Shown: positions 1-8,607 of the stretch, piece after piece
Layout of the letters: the number at the start of each line of letters is the position of its first letter
Numbering within the stretch: the stretch's first letter is position 1
Assembly: GCA_944321495.1 (NCBI GenBank)
Contig: CALULP010000009.1
Location: 62,001 to 126,000, forward strand
Length of the DNA: 64,000 bases
Source: an uncultured Bacteroides sp.
GTDB lineage: Bacteria > Bacteroidota > Bacteroidia > Bacteroidales > Bacteroidaceae
Direction: 5' to 3'
Program-made: the position numbers and the translations under genes
The notes under the pieces: generated by a model
Told to the model about the DNA's origin: nothing
What the model saw: only the letters and a program-made list of their open reading frames with translations
The model's database searches: none

Positions 1-56
1 ACGTCAACCTTTATTTTTGCCGAGCAACTCACATGTCAGTCTTTGCCACCGTTTCT

Positions 57-428
57 TTATTGAACCGGTTCAGCAGCAGCATCTTCGGAAGGAGTAGCAG
101 CAGGCACATCAGCATCCGGTGCTACAGTTCCGATAGGCATATTATACGGATTGGTTGCTTCTTCCTGCTGTGCCTGTTCCATAATGATATCACCACTTTG
201 GGTTGCGGTAGGCAACACATAAGCAGAAGCAATGCTTACAATCACCATGAAAATAGCAAGCCCCCAAGTGGTTTTCTCCAAGAAATCTGTTGTCTTACGC
301 ACACCCATAATCTGATTGGATGAAGCGAAACTCGAGGCCAACCCTCCGCCCTTGGAGTTCTGAATCAAAACAATGAAACACATCAGCACGGAAGCTATCA
401 GCATTAAAATAATCAATAATAGATACAT
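57..428 (-). CDS. secG: SecG subunit of the Sec translocon
   Basis: Small inner-membrane subunit of the SecYEG channel that assists SecA-driven protein export. The 123-residue protein has two hydrophobic segments (about residues 2-22 and 54-70) joined by a loop with the family pattern VLIQNSKGGGLASSF. After the second segment comes an Ala/Pro/Glu-rich tail of about 50 residues, longer than in E. coli SecG but common in Bacteroidota. It is the last gene of a minus-strand operon, 5 bases after the TPR gene. The partner ATPase secA is also in this window at 32797. The 56 bases beyond its stop show no clear terminator before the window edge. Confidence 0.93.
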   Translation of the reverse strand: MYLLLIILMLIASVLMCFIVLIQNSKGGGLASSFASSNQIMGVRKTTDFLEKTTWGLAIFMVIVSIASAYVLPTATQSGDIIMEQAQQEEATNPYNMPIGTVAPDADVPAATPSEDAAAEPVQ

Positions 429-433
429 TTTTA

Positions 434-1201
434 CTATTTGGATTTAGCGTTAATAATCATTTGTTCCAAATCTCTGATTTGGTCTGCAAAGTAAGCACTT
501 TTTTTTGGATATTTCAAACTTAATTTTTTAATAATTTCAAGCGCCTTTTCATAACGGTGCTGATTCATGTAAATTTTCGCCAAAGTCTCGGTAAAATAAC
601 TCTCATCCAAATCTCCGTCAGACGCCACTGCCTCCGATTGGGAAGCGACACTACTCCCCTCGGAGCCCACCGTGCCGACAGAAGGATTTCCATCCTTCTC
701 ACTTTCATGAATGAATCCGTCAATCAATTCTTGTCCCCTCAACTTAGGCACTTCCTCAGTTTCCGTAGTGCTTTCCGCGTTATTGTCAGTACGCATCAGA
801 TAAGCCACATAATCCGTAGCATAATCCAATGCCATAGGCTGTTGTTGAGGTTGTACATCCTGGCTTTTCGCAAGAAATGCGTCAATCAAAGCCAACGTAC
901 GGTCAACGCCTGGTTCTTCAGCAACAGCAAAACTTGTTTTCTGTTCATGGCTATCTGCATGCGACGTGATACCATTTTCAATCAAGTAAAACAACACCCG
1001 ACGATCGGCAACATACAACACAGACTTGCGTAATTCGTCACCGAACGAGCTATCACGCAACAGATAAAGATTCTTTAGATAAAGCAACCGTAATGACTGA
1101 AAATATGGATATTGCTGCAGTAATCCACGCAGTTCACCCAACGTATCCCTATTCAGCATTTCAGGATGCTGCATCCATGACTGTAATGTATCCGGCGCCA
1201 T
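434..1201 (-). CDS. TPR-containing protein of the lptE-secG operon
   Basis: Conserved Bacteroidota protein of 255 residues with no signal peptide, so probably cytoplasmic. The N-terminal half is leucine- and tyrosine-rich helix (LRGLLQQYPYFQSLRLLYLK). The middle (about 110-200) is acidic, Ser/Glu-rich and probably disordered. The C-terminus (about 205-250) holds one clear tetratricopeptide unit, YFTETLAKIYMNQHRYEKA followed by LEIIKKLSLKYPKKSAYF. It lies between lptE (5-base gap) and secG (5-base gap), so it is co-transcribed with envelope genes and may be a scaffold for them. No enzymatic motif is visible and the precise function is unknown. Confidence 0.8.
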   Translation of the reverse strand: MAPDTLQSWMQHPEMLNRDTLGELRGLLQQYPYFQSLRLLYLKNLYLLRDSSFGDELRKSVLYVADRRVLFYLIENGITSHADSHEQKTSFAVAEEPGVDRTLALIDAFLAKSQDVQPQQQPMALDYATDYVAYLMRTDNNAESTTETEEVPKLRGQELIDGFIHESEKDGNPSVGTVGSEGSSVASQSEAVASDGDLDESYFTETLAKIYMNQHRYEKALEIIKKLSLKYPKKSAYFADQIRDLEQMIINAKSK

Positions 1202-1206
1202 AATCG

Positions 1207-1734
1207 TTACCAGTTCGCAACTGTAGAATTGAATATTTGTTCCGTAATATCGCGCACCATAATAGTTATCAAACCATCTTGCACATCGGTCAGCAACTGA
1301 GAAGAATCATAGGTCTGGAATGCTGTAAATTGCTGATTCTCGAAATCATCCTTATGGTCCACATTATTGACATAAGTGACTGAAACTGTCAACGTAAGTT
1401 TTACTTTCGATGAAAAGCCACTCGCATCCACTGATTCGTTAAACTGATTATAACCCGTAATTTCTCCACCTATCTCCAAGTCCCCGCCCGAATCCACTAA
1501 TCTCAATTGGGTCTGTTGGGTGAACATATCCCTCAACCGCTGGTTAAATTCAATTGCCAACGGTGCATATACATAGTCTGCTACATTTTGAAAATCCCGA
1601 ATTGTGATAGTTTTCACTTTACTGTAATCAATGGAAGTGATAGGTGCCAAGCCTAAACTAATGCGACAAGAATATACAGCTAAAACCACACACACCAAAG
1701 TTACCGCTATTGCTATTTTCTTAATCCAAGCCAT
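1207..1734 (-). CDS. lptE: LptE-like outer-membrane LPS assembly lipoprotein
   Basis: Probable LptE-family lipoprotein that plugs the LptD barrel in the outer membrane during lipopolysaccharide insertion. The 175-residue protein starts with a signal peptide (MAWIKKIAIAVTLVCVVLAV) and a lipobox-like YSC with the lipidated Cys at residue 23. The rest is a small alpha/beta domain with the family pattern in which strands such as KTITIRDFQN are followed by FNQRLRDMF and a region ending in DITEQIFNSTVANW. Its start overlaps the end of the sigma-54 activator gene by 14 bases, which implies translational coupling. LptC is encoded in a separate cluster at 9881. Confidence 0.85.
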   Translation of the reverse strand: MAWIKKIAIAVTLVCVVLAVYSCRISLGLAPITSIDYSKVKTITIRDFQNVADYVYAPLAIEFNQRLRDMFTQQTQLRLVDSGGDLEIGGEITGYNQFNESVDASGFSSKVKLTLTVSVTYVNNVDHKDDFENQQFTAFQTYDSSQLLTDVQDGLITIMVRDITEQIFNSTVANW

Positions 1735-2965
1735 ATTCTTTTATTTTCCGATATAAAGTACGTTCCGAAATATTCAGATCACGGGCTGCCGCCTTACGCT
1801 TTCCGTGATGTTTTTCAAGTGCTTTCCGTATCATTTCTTTCTCTACGTCATCCAATGAAAGAGATTCCTCCACATATTCTTCCGTATCTTGTATATCATC
1901 ATCTGCAGGCTTATGCGTTTCTTTCACTACAGAAGGGATAATAGTAGGAATAGTCAAAGACGGAGGCTGTACCATTGCAGGCTGCTGCGCATAATAAGGG
2001 TCTGTCGCATTTCCACCGGCAGTTCCCCGCTCCTCCATGATTTCATGTACCAGCTTCTTCAAGTCTGTTATATCCTGCCGCATATCAAAAAGCACCTGAT
2101 ACAATATTTCCCGTTCACTACCAAAGTTCTTCCCATCCTTCATACCGAATAAGACAGGTAAACCTTGCGTATTATGCTCTGCAGGAAGATACCCTTTCAA
2201 TATAGCAGCACTGATGTCACGATTGGTCTCTATAATGGAAATTTGCTCCGTAATATTTTTGAGTTGGCGCACATTTCCAGGCCAAGAGTATGCCAACAAC
2301 GCCTGCTTGGCATCTTCAGTCAGTTGGATAGCCGGCATACGGTATTTTTCAGCAAAATCGGATGCGAATTTACGGAAAAGCAACACCACATCTTCCCCCC
2401 GCTCACGCAAAGGCGGTACCTGGATAGGTACTGTATTCAAGCGATAATACAAATCCTCCCTGAAACGCCCGTCCGCTATGGCTTGCATCAAATTTACATT
2501 CGTAGCAGCTACTACACGCACATCAGTTTTCTCTACTTTGGAAGATCCGACCTTTATGAACTCGCCATTTTCAAGCACGCGAAGCAAACGTGCTTGCGTG
2601 GACAACGGCAACTCGCCTACTTCATCCAAAAAGATAGTACCACCGTTTGCTTCACCAAAATAACCTTTCCGCTCACCGATGGCACCGGTAAACGCACCTT
2701 TCTCATGGCCGAACAATTCAGAATCAATCGTCCCTTCCGGAATAGCGCCGCAGTTCACCGCAATATACTGCCCATGCTTGCGCCGACTATATTGATGGAT
2801 AATTTGAGGAAAAGTTTCCTTACCTACGCCACTTTCACCTGTAATCAGGACAGAAAGATCTGTCGGAGCCACTTGAATGGCAATATCAATCCCCCGCATC
2901 AATGCTTCATTATTCCCAATGATGCCGAAACGTAACTTTACCTGCTGTATTTCCGCTTTTGTCAT
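1721..2965 (-). CDS. Sigma-54 activator without a sensory domain
   Basis: Bacterial enhancer-binding protein that remodels sigma-54 RNA polymerase by ATP hydrolysis. The AAA+ domain begins almost at the N-terminus: Walker A GESGVGKE at about 43-50, the sigma-54 contact loop GAFTGA at about 90-95, Walker B GGTIFLDEVGEL around 109-119, and an arginine-finger region REDLYYRLNT. A linker of about 120 residues with acidic and Pro-rich stretches leads to a C-terminal Fis-type helix-turn-helix (RKAAARDLNISERTLYRKIK). There is no receiver, GAF or PAS domain before the AAA+ module, so activity is probably set by abundance or a partner protein. The gene sits between pdxA (2-base gap) and lptE (14-base overlap), an unusual place for a regulator. 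Confidence 0.92.
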   Translation of the reverse strand: MTKAEIQQVKLRFGIIGNNEALMRGIDIAIQVAPTDLSVLITGESGVGKETFPQIIHQYSRRKHGQYIAVNCGAIPEGTIDSELFGHEKGAFTGAIGERKGYFGEANGGTIFLDEVGELPLSTQARLLRVLENGEFIKVGSSKVEKTDVRVVAATNVNLMQAIADGRFREDLYYRLNTVPIQVPPLRERGEDVVLLFRKFASDFAEKYRMPAIQLTEDAKQALLAYSWPGNVRQLKNITEQISIIETNRDISAAILKGYLPAEHNTQGLPVLFGMKDGKNFGSEREILYQVLFDMRQDITDLKKLVHEIMEERGTAGGNATDPYYAQQPAMVQPPSLTIPTIIPSVVKETHKPADDDIQDTEEYVEESLSLDDVEKEMIRKALEKHHGKRKAAARDLNISERTLYRKIKEYGLD

Positions 2966-2967
2966 AT

Positions 2968-4065
2968 TTACAAATCCTCTTCCGGGACGTCAAGCTTCAA
3001 TTTATCACTATCATCGCGCTTTTCATAATACTGTTTCCGCAAAGGTTTAGAGCGCAGCACTTTATCACACCGTCTATTACGGGCCACATCAATCGCCACA
3101 TACACAGCTTGCCGGAAAGAATCTTCCGAAGCCACCCCTTTGCCTGCAATGTCATAAGCCGTACCATGGGCGGGAGAAGTACGTACTACCGGCAAACCGG
3201 CTGTATAATTCACCCCCTCATCCATTGCCAATGCTTTAAAAGGAGCCAGTCCTTGATCATGGTACATAGCCAAAATACCATCAAACGCAGCAAAGTTGCC
3301 TGAGCCCATAAATCCATCTGCCGGATAGGGTCCATAACACAAAACTCCTTTTGCTGCCATTTCTTGAAGTGCCGGAATAATAATCTCCTGTTCTTCTGTA
3401 CCCAGCAACCCCTCATCACCGGCATGTGGATTTAACGACAATACGGCAATACGCGGAGAACCAATGCCAAAATCCTGTCTTAATGCTTGATTAAAAATTT
3501 CCAGCTTTTCTTCTATCAGTTCTTTGGTTATGGCAGAAGCCACTTGGCTCAACGGAATATGCCCCGTGACCAACGCCACGCGAAAATCATTCTTCAGCAA
3601 AATCATTAAAGCTTTCTGCCCATTGCCCAATTTCTGTTCAATGTATTCGGTATGGCCGGGAAAAGCAAAAGCTTCCGATTGAATCGTATGCTTGTTGATA
3701 GGAGCGGTCACTATTGCATCTATCAATCCCTCCCGGTATTCTTCGGTGGCTCTTTCCAAGGCAGCCAAAGCTGCCTTGCCGGCTTCTGTTGTCGGTTTCG
3801 AAAACTCCACCTTAACCTCCTCTTCAATACAATTCACCACACTCAGATGATTATCTGCTGCATCAGCCGCAGAATTGACTATACTGAAATTTGCAGATAA
3901 ATCCAGTGCTTTACGGTGATATGCTGCGATTTTAGGTGATCCATAAATCACAGGAGTACATAGTTCCAGCATCAACGGGTCAGAAAAAGTCTTCAAAATA
4001 ACTTCATATCCTACCCCGTTGACATCTCCTTGTGTAATACCAATCTTTATTTTCGAATTTTCCAT
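2968..4065 (-). CDS. pdxA: 4-hydroxythreonine-4-phosphate dehydrogenase
   Basis: Cytoplasmic enzyme of the DXP-dependent pyridoxal 5'-phosphate pathway. It oxidises 4-phosphohydroxy-L-threonine with NAD(P), and its product feeds PdxJ. The 365-residue length is slightly above the usual 330. Family motifs are present: the N-terminal GDVNGVGYEVIL, the metal-binding histidines in FPGHTEYIE, SLNPHAGDEGLLG and MYHDQGLAPFKAL, and RTSPAHGTAYDIAGKG near the end. A Lys/Asp-rich tail follows about residue 335. The gene starts directly after the DUF4837 stop (1-base gap) and is followed by the sigma-54 activator 2 bases later, so it belongs to the same operon. Confidence 0.95.
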   Translation of the reverse strand: MENSKIKIGITQGDVNGVGYEVILKTFSDPLMLELCTPVIYGSPKIAAYHRKALDLSANFSIVNSAADAADNHLSVVNCIEEEVKVEFSKPTTEAGKAALAALERATEEYREGLIDAIVTAPINKHTIQSEAFAFPGHTEYIEQKLGNGQKALMILLKNDFRVALVTGHIPLSQVASAITKELIEEKLEIFNQALRQDFGIGSPRIAVLSLNPHAGDEGLLGTEEQEIIIPALQEMAAKGVLCYGPYPADGFMGSGNFAAFDGILAMYHDQGLAPFKALAMDEGVNYTAGLPVVRTSPAHGTAYDIAGKGVASEDSFRQAVYVAIDVARNRRCDKVLRSKPLRKQYYEKRDDSDKLKLDVPEEDL

Positions 4066-4066
4066 C

Positions 4067-5128
4067 TTATTTATTCACATTAGTAGTATCTGTCCGGGTG
4101 TCACCTACCGGAATTTCCACCTCCGACTGTTTACTGTTCGGCAATCTCAAAGTATAGAGTGAAGCCTCCATTTGGCGCACCAGATCACGTTTCATTTTCT
4201 CGGGAGCATACACAAAGATTTCCACCACGACAACCCGTTGGTTTGCGCGATCCACACGGGCATGGGATACAAACGGGCCTCCCATAAAGTCGCCTTTCAC
4301 TCGCCAAAGCCCCCGGACTTCAAACGCATACTCACCCTGTACAGATATAGGCCGGACATTGGTCAGCAGCGAATCGGTCATCATATACATACCCTCCCTG
4401 GCACCGGGGATATTGATTTCCATCACAGAATCACGCTTATGAATAAAATACTCTTTGGTAAAAGTATTCTCATCCTGGTAAGGATAAGAGTAAATAACGA
4501 AATTCTGGTCGGCCACCGCTGAATTCATACCGGCCCAAAAGAAATTCTCTCCTTGCTTGAAAGAAGCCAATTCACTCGGCACCCACACATCACAATCGAA
4601 CATGCTTTTTACTTTCGTTGAGACATAATCACTATGGCCTTTTTCCAACAAGGTAATTTGACGGTTCATCTCAGCACGTGTAAAGAAGTCCAAAATAACC
4701 TGTGTATTTTCTTCCACGAACTGGGCAAACGATTCCTCATCCGGAGCCTGGATGGTCAAAATCATTTGCGGAGCCGCATAAACATCCTTGGCATATTTGA
4801 ATTTAGGTTGGGTATAACGGTCTTTATTCACATCCACAATAATAATATTACGTATCAACTTCAATGTGGCATCATAATTGGAAGGAGCTGTATACATGAT
4901 ACGGAAAGACCGCTCCGGCTGAGGAAGTCCCGGAACATCGGAATCCAATACATTGAAAAGCGCTCTGCCGGCAGGACGTTCCCACATATCATGGTCTACT
5001 ACCACCAACAATTCATAAGCCCGTCCACTGGATGTCGGGGTAAATATACCTTTCTTCCCCTTATTGCCGCAACCGGAAAAACAGACCAGCAGCATAGCCA
5101 TACCTAAATAAAACAAAAACTTCTTCAT
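4067..5128 (-). CDS. DUF4837-family lipoprotein
   Basis: Lipoprotein of 353 residues of a Bacteroidota-specific family (DUF4837) with no known function. It has a signal peptide and lipobox, MLLVCFSGC, with the lipidated Cys at about residue 20, followed by GNKGKKG. The mature part is mixed alpha/beta with no recognised catalytic motif, and the last 25 residues are low-complexity and charged. It is the first gene of the operon running down to secG. A good -7 box lies 23-30 bases upstream (5151-5158), so the operon promoter is probably here. Confidence 0.85.
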   Translation of the reverse strand: MKKFLFYLGMAMLLVCFSGCGNKGKKGIFTPTSSGRAYELLVVVDHDMWERPAGRALFNVLDSDVPGLPQPERSFRIMYTAPSNYDATLKLIRNIIIVDVNKDRYTQPKFKYAKDVYAAPQMILTIQAPDEESFAQFVEENTQVILDFFTRAEMNRQITLLEKGHSDYVSTKVKSMFDCDVWVPSELASFKQGENFFWAGMNSAVADQNFVIYSYPYQDENTFTKEYFIHKRDSVMEINIPGAREGMYMMTDSLLTNVRPISVQGEYAFEVRGLWRVKGDFMGGPFVSHARVDRANQRVVVVEIFVYAPEKMKRDLVRQMEASLYTLRLPNSKQSEVEIPVGDTRTDTTNVNK

Positions 5129-5150
5129 ATCGACACGAGTTTAATTCTTA

Positions 5151-5158
5151 CAAAGCTA
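5151..5158 (-). promoter_or_regulatory. Bacteroides -7 box for the DUF4837-pdxA-secG operon
   Basis: On the minus strand the bases read TAGCTTTG, an exact match to the Bacteroides -7 consensus TAnnTTTG. It lies 23 bases before the DUF4837 start codon. No -33 TTTG is seen at the right spacing. Confidence 0.5.
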
Positions 5159-5207
5159 CGAAGAATGGATAATATCCCCCATACCTCCACCAATAATTTA
5201 TATTAAT

Positions 5208-6236
5208 TTATTTTTTCTCCTCCTGTTTGGCAGTAGACAACATACCGCAAGCGGCATATATATCTTCACCTCGGGAAGCACGTATAGTAGTAAACAAGCC
5301 ATGCGAAGTCAAATAATCGCGAAAAGTTACCATGGTTTCCATATCAGCGCCTTCCAGTTCCACTCCCGGAATTGCATGAAAACGAATCAAATTAATCCGG
5401 CAATCCAAACCACGCAACAATTTTAACAGCTCCCGCGCATGAGCCATCGAATCGTTCACGCCCTTAAAAACGATATACTCAAACGAAAGGCGTCGCTGCT
5501 TGCTAAAATCATAGTTCCGCAAAAGCTCCACAATCTCGGTAATGGAAAAAGCCTTCTCTGCAGGCATCAACCCTCTGCGCAGCAAAGGAATCGGCGAATG
5601 AAGACTGATAGCCAGATGGCAATCACATTCTTCAATATAACGTTGCAACCCTTTGCGCAATCCTACGGTAGAAAGTGTAACCCGTTTGGGGCTCCATCCA
5701 TAACCATAGGCAGATATCATAATCTGCATAGCCTTCAACACTTCATCCAGATTATCCAGCGGTTCACCCATCCCCATCATAACGACATTGGTCAGCTTAT
5801 CCCGTTCTGGCAAAGAATTGATTTGATTGATAATCTGTCCGGCAGTCAAATTTGCCGTGAACCCCTGTTTACCGGTCATACAAAACTTACAGTTCATCTT
5901 GCATCCCACTTGCGAAGACACACAAAGGGTAGCACGGTCTTCTTCGGGTATATAAACGGCTTCCACAAAATGCCCTTCACCTGCCCGATATAAATATTTT
6001 ACCGTGCCATCCACCGACCGAACAGCATCTACGGGAGCCTCCGCGCCCACTTGATAAATATCTTTCAGTGCCTCTCTGTGCCTAAGCGAGAGGTTGGTCA
6101 TTTCATCAATCGAAGAAACCTTTTTGTCATACAGCCACGAAGCTATCTGTTTCGCAGCAAAGGCCGGCATTCCTGCATTTTTTGCGACCACTTTCAATTC
6201 TTCCAAGGTCAGGCCTAAAAGAGATTGTTTCACCAT
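5208..6236 (-). CDS. rlmN: Dual-specificity 23S rRNA/tRNA adenine-C2 methyltransferase RlmN
   Basis: Radical-SAM enzyme that methylates C2 of A2503 in 23S rRNA and A37 in some tRNAs. The 342-residue length is normal. The radical-SAM cluster motif CxxxCxxC is visible as GCKMNCKFCMTGKQG (Cys 112, 116, 119). The second catalytic cysteine, which receives the methyl group in this family, is in YAACGML near residue 330. The SAM-binding segment VVMMGMGEPLDN is also intact. The gene precedes the DUF4837 operon by 79 bases and probably forms its own unit. A strong hairpin at 6263-6304 separates it from the upstream foldase gene. Confidence 0.96.
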   Translation of the reverse strand: MVKQSLLGLTLEELKVVAKNAGMPAFAAKQIASWLYDKKVSSIDEMTNLSLRHREALKDIYQVGAEAPVDAVRSVDGTVKYLYRAGEGHFVEAVYIPEEDRATLCVSSQVGCKMNCKFCMTGKQGFTANLTAGQIINQINSLPERDKLTNVVMMGMGEPLDNLDEVLKAMQIMISAYGYGWSPKRVTLSTVGLRKGLQRYIEECDCHLAISLHSPIPLLRRGLMPAEKAFSITEIVELLRNYDFSKQRRLSFEYIVFKGVNDSMAHARELLKLLRGLDCRINLIRFHAIPGVELEGADMETMVTFRDYLTSHGLFTTIRASRGEDIYAACGMLSTAKQEEKK

Positions 6237-6262
6237 AACATCAAAGCGTTTACATATTTAAG

Positions 6263-6304
6263 CTAAAAAGCCACCCAGACTTTTTTACCCAGGTGGCTTT
6301 TTAG
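6263..6304 (-). terminator. Terminator of the foldase gene
   Basis: A perfect 13-bp stem (CTAAAAAGCCACC with GGTGGCTTTTTAG) surrounds a 16-base loop, with A and T runs on the outside so it can work on either strand. It lies 38 bases after the stop of the PpiD/SurA-like gene and before rlmN, so it most likely ends the coaX-to-foldase operon. Confidence 0.85.
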
Positions 6305-6342
6305 ATATATCAATAACAAATGGAGAAAAAACCTACTCCTTA

Positions 6343-8481
6343 TCAGAAGAACAGATAACGCGTATCTTTCACATCAGCTTTCAAATACAAATCATTAAGG
6401 AACTGACTTGCCATACGGCTATACAGCCCCACCAATGCAGCTTCTTCATCCTCCTGGTTATAGGTATTGTCCAATTTCTCTTGAGCGTAAGTCTGAAGCA
6501 CAAAAACGCCTCCGTTGCCTTTTATGGGAGTGCTCAGCTGATTCATTTCCCCAACCGAAGCATAAGCGCTTACCAAAGGCTCGCTGCTACGCAAGGCAGG
6601 CACATAGGCAGCTGCCCCAAAAGTAACCAACTTAACAGAATCTTCTACGGCATTTGCCAGATTCTTATATTGGTCAAAAGAAGCAGCACCGGCAGCTTTC
6701 ATATCCGCCATTATCTTTTCAGCTTTCTTGTCGCGCAATACTTCAAACCTCAACTGGTCTTGCACCAAAGTCAACGGACGATAACCTTCCGGAACAATAC
6801 TTTCCAATCCAACCATCAGCAAATGGTCGCTTTCACCACATTCATACAAGCTGGACACTTCGCCCGGCTTGGCGTCAAACACCCATCTCAAGGCATCTTT
6901 AGTGTCACGGATACCTCCAATACCATGTTCAGCGCTAGTCAAATCATTTCTATCCAACAAGCGGTAACCGGCATCTTCAGCATTAGCAACCATTTTTTCA
7001 AGCGTGTTATTCGTAGCAATAAAGGCGCTGAATTCATTGTAGGCCTTACTATAAGTTTCTTTGCTAAAATCAACCGTACGCTTTACAATGGCTACTTTAT
7101 ATTTATCTTTTACTGCTTTCTTATCAGTAACCTGCATAATCACATTTGCCTGGCTCAAGTTTAAGTTCACCAACTCACCCTTACCTAAGGTCGTAATGGC
7201 ACCAATGTATTTCATATTGTCACCATCAATCTGTGCGCCTTCATAATTGGCAGAAGAAATCCATGTCGGTTCACCTGTCTGTCCATATTTCTGAGCAACC
7301 TCAGCAAAATCAGCGCCACCCTTAATAGCGTTAAATATACTATCAGCCAACAACTTGGTCTTCTCAGCATCAGTCTCTACCACCTGAATCTGACGGAACT
7401 CTATTGAATCCGCCATTGAAGCCTTAGCCAGCTTCTTGAAAGAATTCAGAGTGTTATCGGTTGCATAATAATACGGTCCAAACACATCACCTACTCCCAC
7501 AGAATCCAAGCGTGCCACTACATCAGCAGGCAGCGTACGCGTAGTGTAGAACAAATCCACATAAGGTACAGTAGAACCCGTAGAACGGACAAGCGTCGTA
7601 TAATCGCCGGTAGCATTAGCCAGCTGTGCCGTATATTCTTCCATTTCCTGCTGAAGTGCATCACGGTCTTCCTGACTGGCAGTTACCTGAACATCAATAT
7701 ACTTAATGTTACGAGTTTCTACATATTGACGATATTGTTCTTTCTTGCCATCATAAGCAGCCCGAAGGTCGGCCTCCGTTACCGGAACTAAAGAATCGGC
7801 AACAGCGGTGTAAGGCACTGCAGCCAACAACAGGTTGCTTTGGTTATTCTTGGCTGCAAAAGCCTGCTCTGCTTCTACCGGATTCGACATCAGGGAATTT
7901 GAAATCAAAGCCATGTATTTCTCTTGCAGACGGCTCTGGATCAACGTCTTCTCAACAAATCGCCAATAATTGTACATAGAACCGTAATATTCGGCATACT
8001 GCGAAGGGAGCTGCGCAAGATTCATTTTGGAATATTCCACCAAGAATTGTTTCAACACATCTTTATCAAATGCCCCCGTATTCGGATTACGGAAAGGAGT
8101 CTGTTGCAACAACGGGTGCACACCGGCATCAATAATAGCCTGTACTTCTTCATTAGGAACCGTAAGCCCTAACTTTTCAGCCTCATTCTCAATCAATTTG
8201 TTGTTGACATAAGTCTGCCATACTTCATCTTTCAACTGATCAGACTGGGCATCGTTCAACGCATTCACACCACTGGAGAATTTAATCACTTCCATATATT
8301 CTTCCACCAGTGTCTGATAATCTTGAGCGGAAAGCGTTTCCCCGTTAATTTCACCGACATCCTGCGATTGGTGCGGCTGAATTACCTGCCAGGCATCACC
8401 GGCAATAAAGGCGAACAAAGCCACACCAACAGCAATCACCAACAAGGGTCCTTTTGACCGAATTTTTTGTAATGTTGCCAT
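6343..8481 (-). CDS. PpiD/SurA-like peptidyl-prolyl isomerase foldase
   Basis: Membrane-anchored periplasmic chaperone/isomerase of 712 residues. Residues about 12-30 form an N-terminal membrane anchor (LLVIAVGVALFAFIAGDAW). A SurA_N/PpiD_N-like helical domain follows (ETLSAQDYQTLVEEYMEVI). A parvulin-like domain lies near residues 350-460 (MADSIEFRQIQVVETDAEK, then GGADFAEVAQKYGQTGEP and IGAITTLGKGELVNL). A second, more diverged SurA-like region covers the C-terminal third. Size and layout match E. coli PpiD, which helps outer-membrane protein folding. It is the last gene of the coaX operon, 126 bases after gldE, and is followed by a strong terminator. Confidence 0.88.
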   Translation of the reverse strand: MATLQKIRSKGPLLVIAVGVALFAFIAGDAWQVIQPHQSQDVGEINGETLSAQDYQTLVEEYMEVIKFSSGVNALNDAQSDQLKDEVWQTYVNNKLIENEAEKLGLTVPNEEVQAIIDAGVHPLLQQTPFRNPNTGAFDKDVLKQFLVEYSKMNLAQLPSQYAEYYGSMYNYWRFVEKTLIQSRLQEKYMALISNSLMSNPVEAEQAFAAKNNQSNLLLAAVPYTAVADSLVPVTEADLRAAYDGKKEQYRQYVETRNIKYIDVQVTASQEDRDALQQEMEEYTAQLANATGDYTTLVRSTGSTVPYVDLFYTTRTLPADVVARLDSVGVGDVFGPYYYATDNTLNSFKKLAKASMADSIEFRQIQVVETDAEKTKLLADSIFNAIKGGADFAEVAQKYGQTGEPTWISSANYEGAQIDGDNMKYIGAITTLGKGELVNLNLSQANVIMQVTDKKAVKDKYKVAIVKRTVDFSKETYSKAYNEFSAFIATNNTLEKMVANAEDAGYRLLDRNDLTSAEHGIGGIRDTKDALRWVFDAKPGEVSSLYECGESDHLLMVGLESIVPEGYRPLTLVQDQLRFEVLRDKKAEKIMADMKAAGAASFDQYKNLANAVEDSVKLVTFGAAAYVPALRSSEPLVSAYASVGEMNQLSTPIKGNGGVFVLQTYAQEKLDNTYNQEDEEAALVGLYSRMASQFLNDLYLKADVKDTRYLFF

Positions 8482-8607
8482 TTTTGTAAATACAATTTAT
8501 TAATTATTTTATATTCATTCTTTACCCATATTCATTTTAGCGCACGAAGATACAAAAAATGCACTTACCCTTCTACCTATTCTTTAAAAAAATATTCGCA
8601 AAAGCAA

